Positions 1-11,889 are shown, numbered from the stretch's first letter. The stretch is DNA of 64,000 nt from Charina bottae (GCA_023362775.1 JALMGJ010000004.1:56293298-56357297); one strand, 5' to 3'. Notes: generated by a model from the sequence alone, not told the origin. Translations and numbers: made by a program.

Positions 1-2575
1 AGTGCTAAAGGGTCAGTACCAATGAATTCACACTTCCAACAGAATGGGGATGTGCATTCACTGACTCCACCCTTCCATATCACACCATCCAATTATCCAA
101 TTATCATATGTCAAAGTCTGAATTGGCCTGAGAAAACCCCTGTCACAATCAAAGAAATTCTCAGCAGGGTTCATCCATCAGTACAGAGTAGTAATATATC
201 CATGGTACAAACAAATAAAACAAAGTGACTTAATAAACACTATCAATGATGGTGTCAACTCACACATCAAAGGCTTCCTTTAAAAGCTTTGTTTTTAATA
301 GCTTTAAAAAAGCTGACTGGGTAGGGGCGGATCAATTTCCTGGGGGAAGGCTGTTCCAAAGTGCAGCCAAAATATGGCTGCAAGACTCCACCTTCTCATG
401 TTTTGGAGATGCGGATCACTAGCAGATTCTCCCAAGATATCTCTGTTAGGCAGCTGAAGAAGACAGTCCTGAAAGTACTTGCTGCCATGTCATGTACCGT
501 TTATTTTTTAACTGTAACCAAATCTATCTGCCAAATCAAGAGCCCTCCAAATATTGTTTGATCCAAACCCTCATGGTCCCTGACCATTGGGCATGCCATG
601 TGATTCACAATTAGGTTATGAAAAAATATTAGGAGCAGAAAGCTGATTATCTAGTACAGAATCTGAACAATGTGCTAAATGGGAAAACATGGGGCAGGAG
701 GGAGAATCGAGGTTGAGAAATGTGTTCCTTGGCTTAAAAGGAAAATCCAAGATACTTTTATGTCAGCCCTACCCAACCTGGTATCATCTGGATGTGATAG
801 ATTCTATCTCCCATCATACATAGCAATCTACAACGTTGCCTCACTTTTCAGTGCAAACTGCACACTTCACCATTTGTACAGCATATGCAAGTAGAATCAT
901 AGTGGTGGGAATGGCTAATCCCTCCCCACTTCCCTGATAGTTTAATAGGACGAGGCCAGTGAGTTCTGGAGTTTGATGAGTGGTTCAATAGATGATGACA
1001 ATATTGATAAAACTGCTTACATGCCATAACTAAATGTTTCCCCAGGTCACACAATGGTGTATTTCTGGAAACCAGTCTGGGCAGCCCATGTTGTCACAGC
1101 AGCATGTTAGCTGCTAATACCAACAGCCAGTATAAAATTTAGACAAAATATATCACAGTGTGGCCTAATAGTGCTTCATTGATTCACAGATAGCTATGGG
1201 GAAAGACTAAGCTCGTCCTCAAACTTCTCTGCTGACACTCAGAAGTATGGCTCTACTAGCTTTCTGCTGTGTCACTTAAACTTATGAGGCTAACTCATTT
1301 CACAGTTGAGCATAAAGTAGGTGCCAGTTGGCCACCTCCTATCCATCAGCCTGAGAAATAAATAGGATCATTTGGATTTAAGGAGGCTTTTGTCTTTAAA
1401 AAACATGGTTGTTGATTTTCAGTAATGTTTTGAGTGGTGACAGCCATTATACCATAACTTTTAGCACCACGCTAATAGATGTTCTTATCTGCCCTGGGAC
1501 GGAATGCTTATGTAGTACAATACAGTCATACTATCCCCAGGCTGCTGTCTTGTGAATCTTAATTGAAACCCAGGGTGGGTAACATTAGATATAAACATTG
1601 TTCTCTGTGTTGTAGTAATTAAGACAGAGACCTGTGCACCTTAAGAAAAAAACTAGTTAATTCATTGTAGCCTGAGCTTATGTGCATAAGAGCCTATTTC
1701 ATCAGATGCAACCATGATAAGATGATCAAAAGAGCATGCATTCTTAACACTAAGAAATAAGAGAATTTGCTGAAGCAAGGAATCAGTCAAGTGCCACTTT
1801 TTAAACCCTACACTTAAAGCAGAGAGACAGAGCTAATGTTCGAGGAAGAACCAGAAAAGAAGCAATGGATTTAATATACTTCACCCATGTAATATATTCC
1901 TTGCCCTTAAATTATGTTGACAGAGTGGGATGTGTGCTTAATAAAGAGCAACAGGGTGAATCCCGTATCTGTCAGATGCAACTTGACTAAAATGGTAGTA
2001 TAAGATTACTTAGATCTTACTGAAAGAGATTCGTGGAAAAGAAATCAGCAATATTAAAGAAAAATATATCTTGTTATATGTGGAAACTGTTTTGGACCTC
2101 TTTTTAGGAACCAGGAAAAGGGAAAGGAACCCATGTTGATTGGTAATATAATTTTGTAATATGGAAATCTTCTCCTAGATATTGAAGTAAAATGATTGTA
2201 GAGTCCATTGAACAAATGGCATGTGTCATGAAGCCCATTTATCAAAGCTTCTGCAATTGCTCAGGGTTTAGAATAATTGGTATTGGTTTTGTGTATCAAT
2301 GAAAGTGAAAATGCATGAACAAAAGGGTCTAAGATCTCTCTCTCTCTCTTTCCTGGGTCCATGCTATGTGGCATATTGGGCAGTAAGGATTTTCCAGCTC
2401 TTTCGGTCTTGGGCGATTGTTTCGGCATCTTTCCATGTGATATGCAATGCCTTCAGGTCTTGTATCAATGTTCTTTGCCATGTTATTCAAGGGCATCCTC
2501 ATTGTCTTTTAGTGTTAGGAGGAATCCAATTCATTGCCACTTTAGGGATCCGATTGTTCTCCATGTCTCCATAGA
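1..2575. other. AT-rich intergenic DNA, no gene seen
   Basis: The open frames here are short, have no recognisable domain and no convincing splice-site context. A stretch near 763-830 resembles the inner part of a common reptile MITE (a CCAACCTGG-like start and a CTCCCATCAT-like box) but both ends are lost. About 300-400 vaguely resembles the 3' coding part of an L2. A short (TC)n run lies at 2333-2350. Otherwise it appears unique. Confidence 0.5.
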
Positions 2576-2579
2576 GACA

Positions 2580-3277
2580 GATTTGATTATGACTGATAGC
2601 TTTCAATCTTCTTGGTGCCAGGCAATACACACCAAACTGCAATTATATGGCTTTTCAGGGGCAGCTAACATCTTGTTGGGCTATGAACATGCACTAGCTG
2701 ATCTCAAACAACGGGCCATCGATTTAGAGCTACAATCAGATTTATCAGTTTTACCAAAAAACATTTCTTTGGGCCACTCTGCACATCTTCTCCAAGCAGC
2801 CAGATATCTTAGCTGCATAACGATTCCAAAATTTAGAAGGGCCTTATCCTTGGCTAGATTCAATGCCCTTCCAAAAGCTGTTATTGAAGGGAGCTATTGA
2901 AATATCCCTTTCGATCAAAGACTGTGCCCATGTGGCAGAGGAGTAATTGAAACGATGGAACACTTCATTTTATATTGTCCTCCCTATGCAGATGCTTGCC
3001 AGGAATTATCATCTCAATTTTTTACTAAACATCCAGGTCGTTCAGATTCTTTTTATCTCAAGCTGTTTTTATCAGTCCAATCTGATTTTATTTCATTGAC
3101 CGCAGCTAAATATTGTTCTATAATTTGTACAGCACGCCGCAATATCCCTTCTAATTTTTCTTAGATTTTTTTAGATTTTTAAGTCTTTTTTTTTTCCTTT
3201 TATTCTAATCAGATGTGAATCTTCTGTTTTATTTGCTGGTCTATGACCGAATAAAATTTGATTTGATTTGATTTGAC
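2580..3277 (+). mobile_element. Non-LTR retrotransposon (LINE) ORF2 C-terminus and 3' end
   Basis: One frame reads from about 2580 to 3164, interrupted only by a TGA at 2898-2900. It has a basic Arg-rich segment (RFNALPKAVIEG region) followed by a CPCG...ETMEHFILYC zinc-binding motif (CxC-x9-H-x4-C). That layout is typical of the C-terminus of LINE ORF2 proteins in the Jockey/I/Ingi-Vingi group. After the ORF comes AATAAA at 3250-3255 and a (TTTGA)n tail at 3256-3276, which fits a LINE 3' terminus. RT and endonuclease are absent, so this is a 5'-truncated dead copy. The clade (Vingi-like) is a guess. A related fragment lies near 32450-33035 and shares the GGTCTAYGACCG box just before its tail. 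Confidence 0.6.
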
Positions 3278-4282
3278 CCGGACGAAACACTTAACAGTAA
3301 TTATCAGGCGCCTTCAAGACTTCATTTGACTCATTCCTTTAAGCAATAAGACACATACCAACAGAATTTTCTACCTGCTATGCTGTAATAATTTGGCTGG
3401 TTTTGATACTGTGCAACTTGCATTGGATGTAATGGTGCCAGGAGTTGCTCCAGCTCACTCACAAAATATCAGAGCTGTCTCTGTCACTGTGCTAAGAAGA
3501 ACCGTGGACTCATATTCAATATATCTCATTATTACAAAACAGTTTTCAAAGTCTTTAAAAATTGACATTTGAGGCAAAACTGCCAATATTCCATATTAAG
3601 ACTTGCTTTTTATCCACACCACAGTGTGTCACAAACCAACATGCTTTCAAAATATCATCTGCACCCCTTTGAAAAAGCAAGGTAGGCAACTTCTGTCTTG
3701 ATCCTGAAACATGAGTTGATTTTCAAATGCATGATGCAAAGCCATTTCATCTCTGTAACATTTCCATTCAATCTTCCATATACATTGCTGTGATTTCACT
3801 CTGTCTCATAGGGGGGAAATGGCTCTGATTTGCAGTAGAAAAGACAGTACCACTTTAGCAAAATGGATGTAACTGTTGATTCCTTTCTTCCTAAGAAGTT
3901 CCATATTACTCCTTTAATATGAAATCATATTTGTAGGAAACGCTTGTTCATGCATTATTTTAAAGGTATAGTTTTTATTAAATGAATTGCATGGACATAT
4001 ACCTTAACAAAAGTATACATTATCTGTGCCATGTTTTTGCTTAAAAAATATATTAAACAAAGGGTGATAAACTCCATTCTTCGAGCTCAAGTATTAATTT
4101 TCACCATGAGTCATATGAAAAGATTTTAGGCACAATACTATCTATAGATGATACTTCTTTTTATTTGATCTGCTCAAATCCAGCAGACCCTTGCTTTTAA
4201 TAATTCATAGAATCTATCTGAAGAGATGGTTTGAGCATTGCTAAGTTGAGACTCCATATCTCTGTTCCCTGGTAATACCAAC
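3278..4282. other. Intergenic, nothing recognised
   Basis: AT-rich sequence without a long open frame, repeat boundary or RNA gene that I can identify. Confidence 0.4.
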
Positions 4283-4296
4283 AATGTATTGGTATA
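4283..4296. repeat. Left target-site duplication of PLE unit
   Basis: AATGTATTGGTATA occurs here and again, exactly, at 4900-4913, bracketing the element at 4297-4899. Confidence 0.8.
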
Positions 4297-4380
4297 TGTC
4301 GATGAAGGTTCTCAGTCATCCAGGTGGAACAGTCTGTAGCTTGAATCATGTCAACTGGATTTCTATCTTCTCAGTGGAAA

Positions 4381-4412
4381 CGTTTCGCTCCTTATCCAAG
4401 AAGCTTCTTCAG
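4381..4412 (-). ncRNA. Hammerhead-like ribozyme core candidate (PLE left arm)
   Basis: On the minus strand the order is CTGAAGA, one A, stem GCTTC, an 8-nt loop, stem GGAGC, then GAAACG. CTGANGA and GAAA are the conserved hammerhead core blocks and the middle is helix II. There is one extra nucleotide before helix II compared with the canonical core. PLEs are known to carry hammerhead motifs; cleavage activity here is inference. Confidence 0.4.
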
Positions 4413-4820
4413 TCTGAGCAAAGTTAGTAAGGGAATCCTTAAATATGTTTCTAGGGTGGCTGTGTGACCTTGCACCTGGGGCTAGGTCATGTTCACATTT
4501 TAGATAGAGAAGATAGGTGGTTTGAGAGAGGGGTCAAGGAGTCCATTTATGCCAACTTGGAAAATCCTTCCTTGAATAGAGGCGGGGGCCTCAGGCACAA
4601 CCTTTCCCCTATCTTCCTTCCTGCTTTGTCTTCTGTGCCTAGGAAGATTAAGACCATTTCACAAGCTCAACAGCAGCATGGTAATCTTAACGATCCTCCT
4701 TTGGATGATAAAGGGACTTAGAAATAAACATCTCAAATAACCATGACCTAGCCCCAGGTGCAAGGTCCCACAGCCACCCTAGAAACATATTTAAGGATTC
4801 CCTTACTAACTTTGCTCAGA

Positions 4821-4852
4821 CTGAAGAAGCTTCTTGGATAAGGAGCGAAACG
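4821..4852 (+). ncRNA. Hammerhead-like ribozyme core candidate (PLE right arm)
   Basis: Same sequence as 4381-4412 on the opposite strand: CTGAAGA, A, GCTTC, loop, GGAGC, GAAACG. Because the two arms are inverted copies, a read-through transcript would carry one sense and one antisense copy. Confidence 0.4.
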
Positions 4853-4899
4853 TTTCCACTGAGAAAATAGAAATCCAGTTGACATGATTCAAGCTACAG

Positions 4900-4913
4900 A
4901 ATGTATTGGTATA
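4900..4913. repeat. Right target-site duplication of PLE unit
   Basis: Exact copy of the 14-bp sequence at 4283-4296. Confidence 0.8.
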
Positions 4914-7627
4914 CTTAAAGCAATGATCATGCTTCCCCAACTTTGCATCCACCAGATATGTCAAGGCTAAGCTCCCAGAATGCAGACATTTTCATATATA
5001 CTTTCCTTTAAAGGGTTTGGCTAATCTGTTCAACGCTGTGTGACCAGCAGGCCAACAAAATAAACCAGGTCTTATTTTCTTTTCAGGCACAGAATACTTA
5101 ATGATACGGTATCTTATAAAAGCATCTGTTTTCACATGGCATATGGGGAGGGCAGCAGGGTGGAGATTGAATTAAGAGCTAAGTTCCATACTTTTTATCA
5201 GAACTCCTGGGCTTCTGTCATTTGGAACAAGATCCCTGCCATCATTTTAACATTGTGAGTTTTTAGTGTTAGAAGCAGCATCCTGCAGAGAACAGAAACT
5301 ATTTGCTTAGTTGTTCCACAGAGATGCATCTATAAATCTGACAGCACTCAGCACCCAGAGACCTCTCAGTCTCCTGTCCTCAGTCTCAAGTTTTTGGCAA
5401 AACAGTAAAGAAAATGATTTTCTGATTTTTAAGGTGTTGAGCTACATCTTAACTATAATATTAAATGAAGATGTTGTTTCTCAGTCACGATGCCCTTTCA
5501 AAATTAGATTTTACCCTGTCAATATGAGGAGTTAATAACCCTATCTTGTTTTTATTTCTCTCTCTGATTCTTTTTAAAGCAGCTTCAGGGCTTTTGCTTA
5601 GTGACAAAAGGGATGAAAAAAATTAAATTTATACATTCCTATTAGAGAGGGAGAGCCCTATTATCCTTCTCTTTTTGATAAGAAAATGCATGTGGGATTT
5701 CAGAACTCCACTGTAGCCTTCTTCCCTGCTGCAGAGGGATTTTCTGTAGATCTTCAGAGCCAAAAGGAGAAAATAATATTATTACTGTGCTTCATTTAAT
5801 ACCTACCTAAATTTGTTTAAATATTTGTATTGTGCTACTGTACATGGAAAACTATTGTTAGAAAAGTTGATAAAATTATCTTTCACTGGAGGAAAGAGAA
5901 AACATTACTGCATATTCTATCCAAATTCACATTTGAATAGTTAAGTAATGTTCAGACAACCCAAGGCCAAAAATTGTTTTTGTTCTGTAAACAAATGTGG
6001 ACTTCCCCCCCCCCCTTTACTTTTACTGTTGTTAAGCACATTTGTTAGGATTATAAATTTATTTGCAATAGAATACAATCCCACAAAGTAATTTCCTATT
6101 TTGCAAAAATGCTCACAAAACCACATAGGCAGCAAACCAAAATAACTGATAAGACAAGCAAAGCAACAGAGAAGCAACTGATGGTATACTAGATAACGTG
6201 TTAGTTACAGTACTTCACCAACTTATTCCAAAACCATTTTGCTGAGATAACAAAAATGAGGAGGCAAGGGGTATTTATAAGTGAGATCTAGGACTAAGTA
6301 TGTTTGGCATTTAATGTTTTTAACATTCAATTTGGATCAGCTGTGAGGGATATGATGATCATTTTCAGGCTAAGAGAGGATTTCATTCTTTTCTCCTCTG
6401 CTGCAACCAGAAGGGGGAATCCCTCCATTCAGAAGTCAATATTTGAACTGGTAAGAAATCCTTTAAAGGAAAATTTCTCCCTAATAAAAGTAAAGATACA
6501 CTTACTTCTCATCTCTAAATCTGGCTGATGCAGAGAAAATGGCATTTGGCACCAGAAGAAACACTAGACACTCATTGATATCTGCTCCTTTATGCACTCC
6601 TGCAAATGTCCTCCCAACCTCCATTTTAGCAGTATGTGAAAAAATCACCAGATAAGGATGAATCTCATAATTCTTCCCTTATAGAGCTGGTGAAATTTAG
6701 CTCTATATATTCTGAGGACAAGTTAAATATTTTCAGCAAAGGCCCCATTCTATGCTGCCTCCCATAGAAAATTGGTGCTGTTAGATCTAAGTGGGAAAAG
6801 TCAAATTAAAGGAGATTGATTAAATCTGTGCAGGCAAACTAGGCAAGTTAGGCACACCAGACAAACTCAAGGTAGGGGCCCCCAGATAAAGGGAGGTGGA
6901 GAAACAGGCCCTTGAATACCTTCAGGTGAGTCTCATATGCAGACACCATCCTCTTCCTAAAATTAAATATGATTGAAATAAAATTAAATAAAATTAAATA
7001 TGATTGAAATTGAAATATGCTGCCTCAGCAGTACTGTAAAGCCAACTGGAAACATATGTAAGCAGCCAATCTGTAGCATGGTCATCCCTTTCAAACTGCT
7101 TTGAATGTTAAAAAACCTTCACTTGATTTTGAAGTCTAAGAGTTTTGCAATGCTGAGAAGAGATTCTGCTGGAGGGTTCATCCTCTGAGTCAGAGGACAA
7201 CAGCAAGATTATGCTCTCAGGCCCTAAATATAGAACACATTGTCCTTACCTGAAGACACCCTGAGCTTCATCCGTATCTGTCTTCTGCTGCATGATGAAA
7301 GATCTACAGGTCAGAGGTCATGGTGTCATATGTCAGCTCCTCACAGCAGTGGCACTGCCTAACATGTCATTCCTGCATGTGTTTGTGTAGTTGGCACTTC
7401 TGTTTCTCAGCGTCTATATGGATATGTGAGGAGTTGAAAGACAAATCATCTTAGCAAGTCAGGACCTTTGAGAGAATACTGAATTATTCATGCCATGTTT
7501 GTCAAAACTGAAGATGACACAAAATGGTTGGCTAAGAGACTGTCTTGCTTGAAAGCTTCTGACAGATCACCTGCTAAGAGAAGCAAAGCCAAACTGGGAG
7601 TGTGCAATTTAATTGGCTTGATTACCA
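4914..7627. other. Intergenic DNA, no gene seen
   Basis: AT-rich with scattered short open frames. It contains a poly(C) run at about 6004-6015 and a small local duplication in which an AATTAAATATGATTGAAAT unit appears at about 6960-6979 and again near 6992-7010. I see no element ends and no RNA gene. Confidence 0.45.
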
Positions 7628-7990
7628 CACCAGGTTTATTTATTCATTTATATTTCAAAGGTCTAGGCCACCCAACTACAAAGGCTTTGGATTTAACATA
7701 CAAAAACAGTAAAAATTGAAATAACCCCCCAAAGACAGCATCATCCAGAAAATCCAACAGCCAACTCTCTCTCCCACCCACCCACAGAAATAAAAAAAGA
7801 CATAAGGATCCTCTAATCACCTATCCAATGACTGAGGAAAGATCCATGTTTTTAATGCTCTTTTAAAGGGCAGTTTGTCAGGTATGTCAAGGGCTGCATT
7901 CCAAAAGTGGACTGGACCACAGGTCATGTGAGAGGGAGGGTGGGAAATTAAAGGGATGAAATGGGAATCTGATTTGTTCTTTAAATCCAC
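7628..7990 (-). mobile_element. Probable old L2/CR1-group 3' remnant
   Basis: A TTTATTTATTCATTTATAT start followed by a degraded CCACCCAACTAC box resembles the reversed 3' tail of the L2 copies elsewhere in the window. Further right, GGGCTGCATTCCAAAAGTGG resembles the region coding for the conserved 'ALWN' segment near the L2 C-terminus, read on the minus strand. No open frame survives. The call rests on weak similarity only. Confidence 0.35.
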
Positions 7991-8432
7991 CCAACTGCCT
8001 TTGGGTTACCTAATGTCCTGTGGCTGGTTTTCTTCCATTCCTCTTTTAAAGTCTGAGAAAATTGCTACTTATTACTCTGTTCCTCTATTTGCATATTGCA
8101 ATCTTATGTAAGGTTAAAATCTCTTGCATGTTATTACAGCCTGCACATTTCCTGCCACAAGTAGAATACAATTTAAGCACAACATCCCTTCCTTTTCATT
8201 TATATAAACTCTTCCTTTCTGTACTGATTCTGTAATCATTTGGAAGGGGAAATATAGTCTAGCTTATATCTTGAATTTGAAAGAGCTTAATGCTACTAGT
8301 AAAAGGGTCTACTGGCTACTGAGAAGGAGGCAATGACATTACTAAACTATATTAATTTCTAAGGAATTGACAGATGTTTGCATAGCTAGAAAGAGCTCCA
8401 AGGGTGCAGAATCTGATAGGTACACCAATCAT

Positions 8433-8476
<44 letters not shown>

Positions 8477-8490
8477 TTTATTTATTTATT
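8433..8490. repeat. (CTTA)n/(TTTA)n microsatellite at an L2 tail
   Basis: About nine CTTA units followed by several TTTA units. It sits directly at the 3' end of the minus-strand L2 and probably grew from that element's (TAAA)n tail. Confidence 0.85.
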
Positions 8491-10780
8491 TGTTGGATTT
8501 ATCACCGCCCAACTCCCCCAAGGGGGACTCTGGGCGGTTTACAACAGAATTAAAATCATTAATATACATTTATAAATAAAATAAAATACATAATAATGAA
8601 TAACATGAGATCCAATGGCAGAATATTCTTAAGTTTGTAAAAAAGGGCACCTCAGAGCTAATCTAAGGTGCTAGTCATCTCCAGGTATCTCCAATCTCCT
8701 TCTGACCCCAAGCATACTGACAAAACCAGGTTTTGAGTCTTTTTCGGAAGTCCAGGAGTGAGGGGGACCGTCTGATCTCCGGGGGCAGAATATTCCAAAG
8801 GGCAGGGGCAACAGCAGAGAAAGCACGCTTCTGAGACCCTGCTAGGTGGAACTCCTTAACCAATGGGGTCCATAGCATGCCCTCTCTGCATGCCCGGGTG
8901 GGACGGGATGAAGTGGTGGGGATGAGATGATCCCTTAGGTATCCTGGTCCCATGCCATGTAGGGCTTTAAAGGTGATAACCAACACCTTGAATTGTACCC
9001 GGAAGCAAACTGGAACCCAGTGCAGCTCGCGTAGCAAAGGTGTTACATGTGTCCTCCTTGGGACACCCAAAACTGCCCGCGCGGCTGCATTCTGGATCAG
9101 TTGTAGCTTCCGGATATTCTTCAAGGGTAGCCCCATGTAGAGCGCATTACAGTAGTCTATGTGGGAGATAACCAGGGGATGAGTGACTGTTCGAAGGGCC
9201 TCTTGTTCCAGGAAGGGGCGCAACTGGCGCACAACACGAAGTTGGGCAAAAGCCCTCCTGGCCACGACTGCCACCTGCTCTTCAAGCAGGAGTCGTGAGT
9301 CCAAGAGGACTCCCAAGTTACGCACCGGGTCTGTCTGGGGTAGTGCAACCCTATCCAGAGTTAAAGATGATAATATCCCAGAAGCCAAGGAGCCATTAAT
9401 CCACAGCCACTCCGTCTTACTAGGGTTCAGCTGAAGCCTGTTTTTCCCCATCCAGGCCCCTAAAGCCCCCAGGCACTTGGACAGGACGGTCACTGCATCA
9501 CTTACTTCACCCGGGATGGAGATAAACAACTGGGTATCATCGGCATATTGATGATACCTCACCCCGTGGTGTCGGATGATCTCTCCCAGTGGTTTCAGGT
9601 AGATGTTAAAAAGGAGCGGAGAGAGTACCGAGCCCTGTGGGACCCCACAAAGAAGGGCCCGTGGACTGGATCTCTCGCTCCCAATTAAACACCGACTGGG
9701 CCCGGCCGCGGAGGAAGGAGGTGAACCATCGTAAAACCACGCTGCCCACCCCCAACTCCCTAAGCCGTTCCAGAAGGATACCGTGGTCGACGGTATCGAA
9801 TGCGGCTGAGAGGTCAAGAAGAGCAAGAATGGATGCACTGCCTCCATCTCGCTCCCGCCAGTGATCATCCATAAGCGCGACCAATGCAGTTTCCATCTCG
9901 TAACCCGGCCTGAAACCTGACTGAAAGGGGTCCAGATAATCCGTTTCATCCAGAATCCTCTGGAGCTGCAACGCCACCACCTTCTCAACCACCTTTCCCA
10001 AAAAGGGAAGGTGGGAGACTGGACGAAAATTATCCAGTATAGTAGGGTCCAGCGATGGCTTCTTGAGAAGGGGGCGAACCAGCGCCTCCTTAAAAGCCGC
10101 CGGGAACACCCCCTCTCCCAAGGATGCATTCACCATCGCTTGGACCCAACTACAAGTCCCCTCCCGAGCTGCTTTCACCAGCCAGGAGGGGCATGGATCT
10201 AATTGACAGGTGGTGGCATTCACAGTCCTGAGAACTCTGTCCACTTCCTCAGGTCCAACAGGATCAAACTGTTCCCAGATAACAAAGTAAGTACGTTCCC
10301 TGGGTATCTCTCCAGACTCTGACTCACGCTTGGCATCCAACTTGGAGCGAATCCGAGCGATTTTATCCTGCAGATGCTCCGAAAATTCCTCAGCACGGCC
10401 CTGCAGATGGATTTCCGACTCCCCTTTCCCCAAAAGGGATCGGGTAATCTTAAACAGGGCCGTCGGGCGGCATTCTGCGGATGCAATAAGAGCGGAGAAA
10501 TATTGACGTTTCGCCACTCTTACCGCCACAAGGTAGGCCTTAATAGCGGCTCTAGATTGTGTTTGGTTGGATTCAGTCTTTGTTTTCCTCCAGCGGCACT
10601 CTAGGCGTCTCTTAATCCTCTTCAAAACCCTCAACTCCTCCGTAAACCAGGGGGAGTGTCGGGTTCGACTGGACAAGAGAGGCCGCACAGGCGCGATCCT
10701 GTCCAAGGCCCCAGCCGCCTCTCTATTCCAGGCAGCAGCCAGAGCCTCCACTGGACCGTGCAGCAGATCTTCCAGTATAT
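8476..10780 (-). mobile_element. 5'-truncated L2-clade LINE (copy a)
   Basis: Minus-strand LINE. Its 3' end carries the CCGCCCAGAGTCCC ... GGGCGGTGATAAATCC box and a (AAAT)n tail shared with the copies at 20251-24162 and 24756-28430. It aligns with those copies up to about 10780, inside the linker between endonuclease and RT, and then stops. The endonuclease and 5' UTR are missing, as expected from abortive target-primed reverse transcription. It sits next to a (CTTA)n array. No clear TSD was found. Confidence 0.85.
8675..10780 (-). pseudogene. L2 ORF2 fragment: RT plus C-terminal domain, one frameshift
   Basis: RNA-dependent DNA polymerase of a non-LTR element. The upstream frame (from about 10751) contains the linker helices, [12 protein letters not shown] (RT block 1-2), [15 protein letters not shown] and [14 protein letters not shown] (catalytic Asp block A). 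Near 9683-9689 an extra base shifts the frame. The second frame continues with [24 protein letters not shown] (intact catalytic YADD, about 9535-9548), the thumb, and a C-terminal domain with [23 protein letters not shown] and [13 protein letters not shown], ending at a stop at 8675. This is the best preserved L2 RT here: one indel and no catalytic loss. It has no endonuclease, so it could not have been mobile by itself. Confidence 0.85.
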
Positions 10781-10887
10781 TGTGAAAGTTCCATTATTTT
10801 ATTGACTGGTGATGATAAGGAAACACAAAGTATTGCATCAATAAATATGGACAAACGTGCTCAAACTTTAGAAAGGAGTAGAGGTAC

Positions 10888-10896
10888 ATTTTGACA
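10888..10896. repeat. Left TSD of SINE
   Basis: ATTTTGACA here matches 11208-11216 exactly. Confidence 0.65.
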
Positions 10897-11207
10897 ATAA
10901 TAAATAATAATAATAATCGCAAGTTTGGAGGTTCGAATCCCTAGCCCTGCGTGCAGAGTGAGCTCCCGCACTAGCTCCAGCTCTTGCCAACCTAGCAATT
11001 CAAAAGCATGCAAATGCAAGTAGATGAATAGGTACCACTTTGGTGGGATGGTAACAGCGTTCCGCGCGTGTCATGTGGCCACATGACCGTGGAAGCGTCT
11101 TCGGACAACGCTGGCTCTTCGGCTAACAAACGGAGATGAGCACCAGCCCCTAGAGTTGGACACGACTGCACAAATGTGCAGGGGGAACCTTTACCTTTAC
11201 CTTTTAT
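10897..11207 (+). mobile_element. tRNA-derived SINE, BovB-like tail, 5' end lost
   Basis: The sequence starts with an (AAT)n run, then enters the tRNA-related head at its B box (GGTTCGAATCC, about 10929-10939); the A box is missing. The body (GCGTCTTCGGACAACGCTGG and so on) matches the minus-strand copies at 42081-42402 and 50652-50800. Near the 3' end, GAGTTGGACACGACTG resembles the 3' end of BovB LINEs, and the element ends with (CCTTTA)n. A 9-bp direct repeat flanks it. The A-box-less head would not be expected to support polymerase III transcription. Confidence 0.75.
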
Positions 11208-11216
11208 ATTTTGACA
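11208..11216. repeat. Right TSD of SINE
   Basis: Exact copy of ATTTTGACA at 10888-10896. Confidence 0.65.
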
Positions 11217-11791
11217 TGACAGTTTCTTTCACTACTGTTACCAAGAACATCTGGATGAGATTGTAATACTGGATCATGGCGTGTAAATGTTTTGCCTCAT
11301 CTTAAGACCACTGAGTTCCATATATTCTATGGCATATCTGAAGATACATAGAACTCATTTGGAGTCAGTTTTACAGATTACAAGGGAAGACTTTGTTTGA
11401 GCTGCAACGGATGAAGCAAGAATTCTGTTTCTCATTCACAAGGACAGCCATATTGGAGTTGAACAAAAAAGGTGTCCCAAAATTTTCCACATTGCCTGCT
11501 GGCAAGAAAACTGAACCATTAGGAGGACAACTTTCAGGAGAGTGGAGTTCTCCAACAGAAAATTTCTCAAATCAATTCTGAAAAATATCAGCTCAGTTAA
11601 TGTTGAATGAAATTCTAGTTCATATTGATGAGGGAAGCAATGTCTTAACCAAGGAAGACTAAGTATCCAATGTACAGTAACTTTAAACATTAATATTTTA
11701 TTAAACAACAGTTTCCATAATTGCAATTGAGCTTCCCAGCCTAATTATAAATTGAAAAATTAGGAGACCATTTGACTCCATTTGACTGAAA
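11217..11791. other. Intergenic, nothing recognised
   Basis: A short open frame at 11393-11581 has no domain, no splice context and no repeat similarity that I can see. Confidence 0.4.
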
Positions 11792-11801
11792 TTCTTCAAA
11801 G

Positions 11802-11889
11802 ATTTGGAGTCCTTGGTGCTCTCTGAGCCCAACAAGGCTGAAAGAGCACCAAGGACTCCACAGTTCAACCCTGAGCTACAAATATTCTC
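11802..11889 (+). mobile_element. Minimal PLE terminal hairpin with TSD
   Basis: An 88-bp insertion flanked by TTCTTCAAAG (11792-11801 and 11890-11899). The left part (about 11806-11823, GGAGTCCTTGGTGCTCT) is the reverse complement of 11842-11858, giving a hairpin with a loop of about 18 nt. The right part (CAGTTCAACCCTGAGCTACA and on) matches the outer end of the head-to-head PLE at about 28826-28860 in reverse. It therefore consists only of PLE terminal sequence, with no coding part. Confidence 0.65.

Larger units (their letters stand above)
4297..4899 (+). mobile_element. Penelope-like element: ORF C-terminus between inverted terminal repeats
   Basis: Two arms of roughly 160 bp (about 4330-4492 and 4739-4897) are near-perfect reverse complements. 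They flank a coding tail that reads in one frame from about 4489 to the TAG at 4719-4721. This tail contains REDRWFERGVKE and LNRGGGLRHNLSP, motifs I know from the C-terminal end of GIY-YIG-bearing Penelope-like retroelements (Neptune type). The 14-bp direct repeats at both ends show it is a discrete insertion. RT and GIY-YIG domains are missing, so it is non-autonomous. Inverted terminal 'pLTR' arrangements with 5' truncation are known for PLEs. Each arm carries a hammerhead-like motif (see 4381-4412 and 4821-4852). Confidence 0.75.

Noticed and set aside
763..830. MITE fragment resembling the segment at 37640-37740
   Set aside because: Similarity covers only a few short boxes and neither end can be placed, so it is mentioned only in the gap notes.
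6356..6441. Exon-like block with TTTTCAG acceptor and CTG|GTAAGA donor
   Set aside because: Weak pyrimidine tract, only 28 codons, no recognisable protein; such pairs are expected by chance in 64 kb.
8436..8490. Possible CRISPR-like or regulatory tandem array; likewise (TATC)n at 33039-33087
   Set aside because: Pure tetranucleotide microsatellites with no spacers, the first of them a LINE tail.
10918..11207. Functional tRNA gene suggested by a B box
   Set aside because: Belongs to a SINE; no cloverleaf, and the A box is missing. The same applies to the A and B boxes at 15329-15556, 17142-17614 and 42081-42402.
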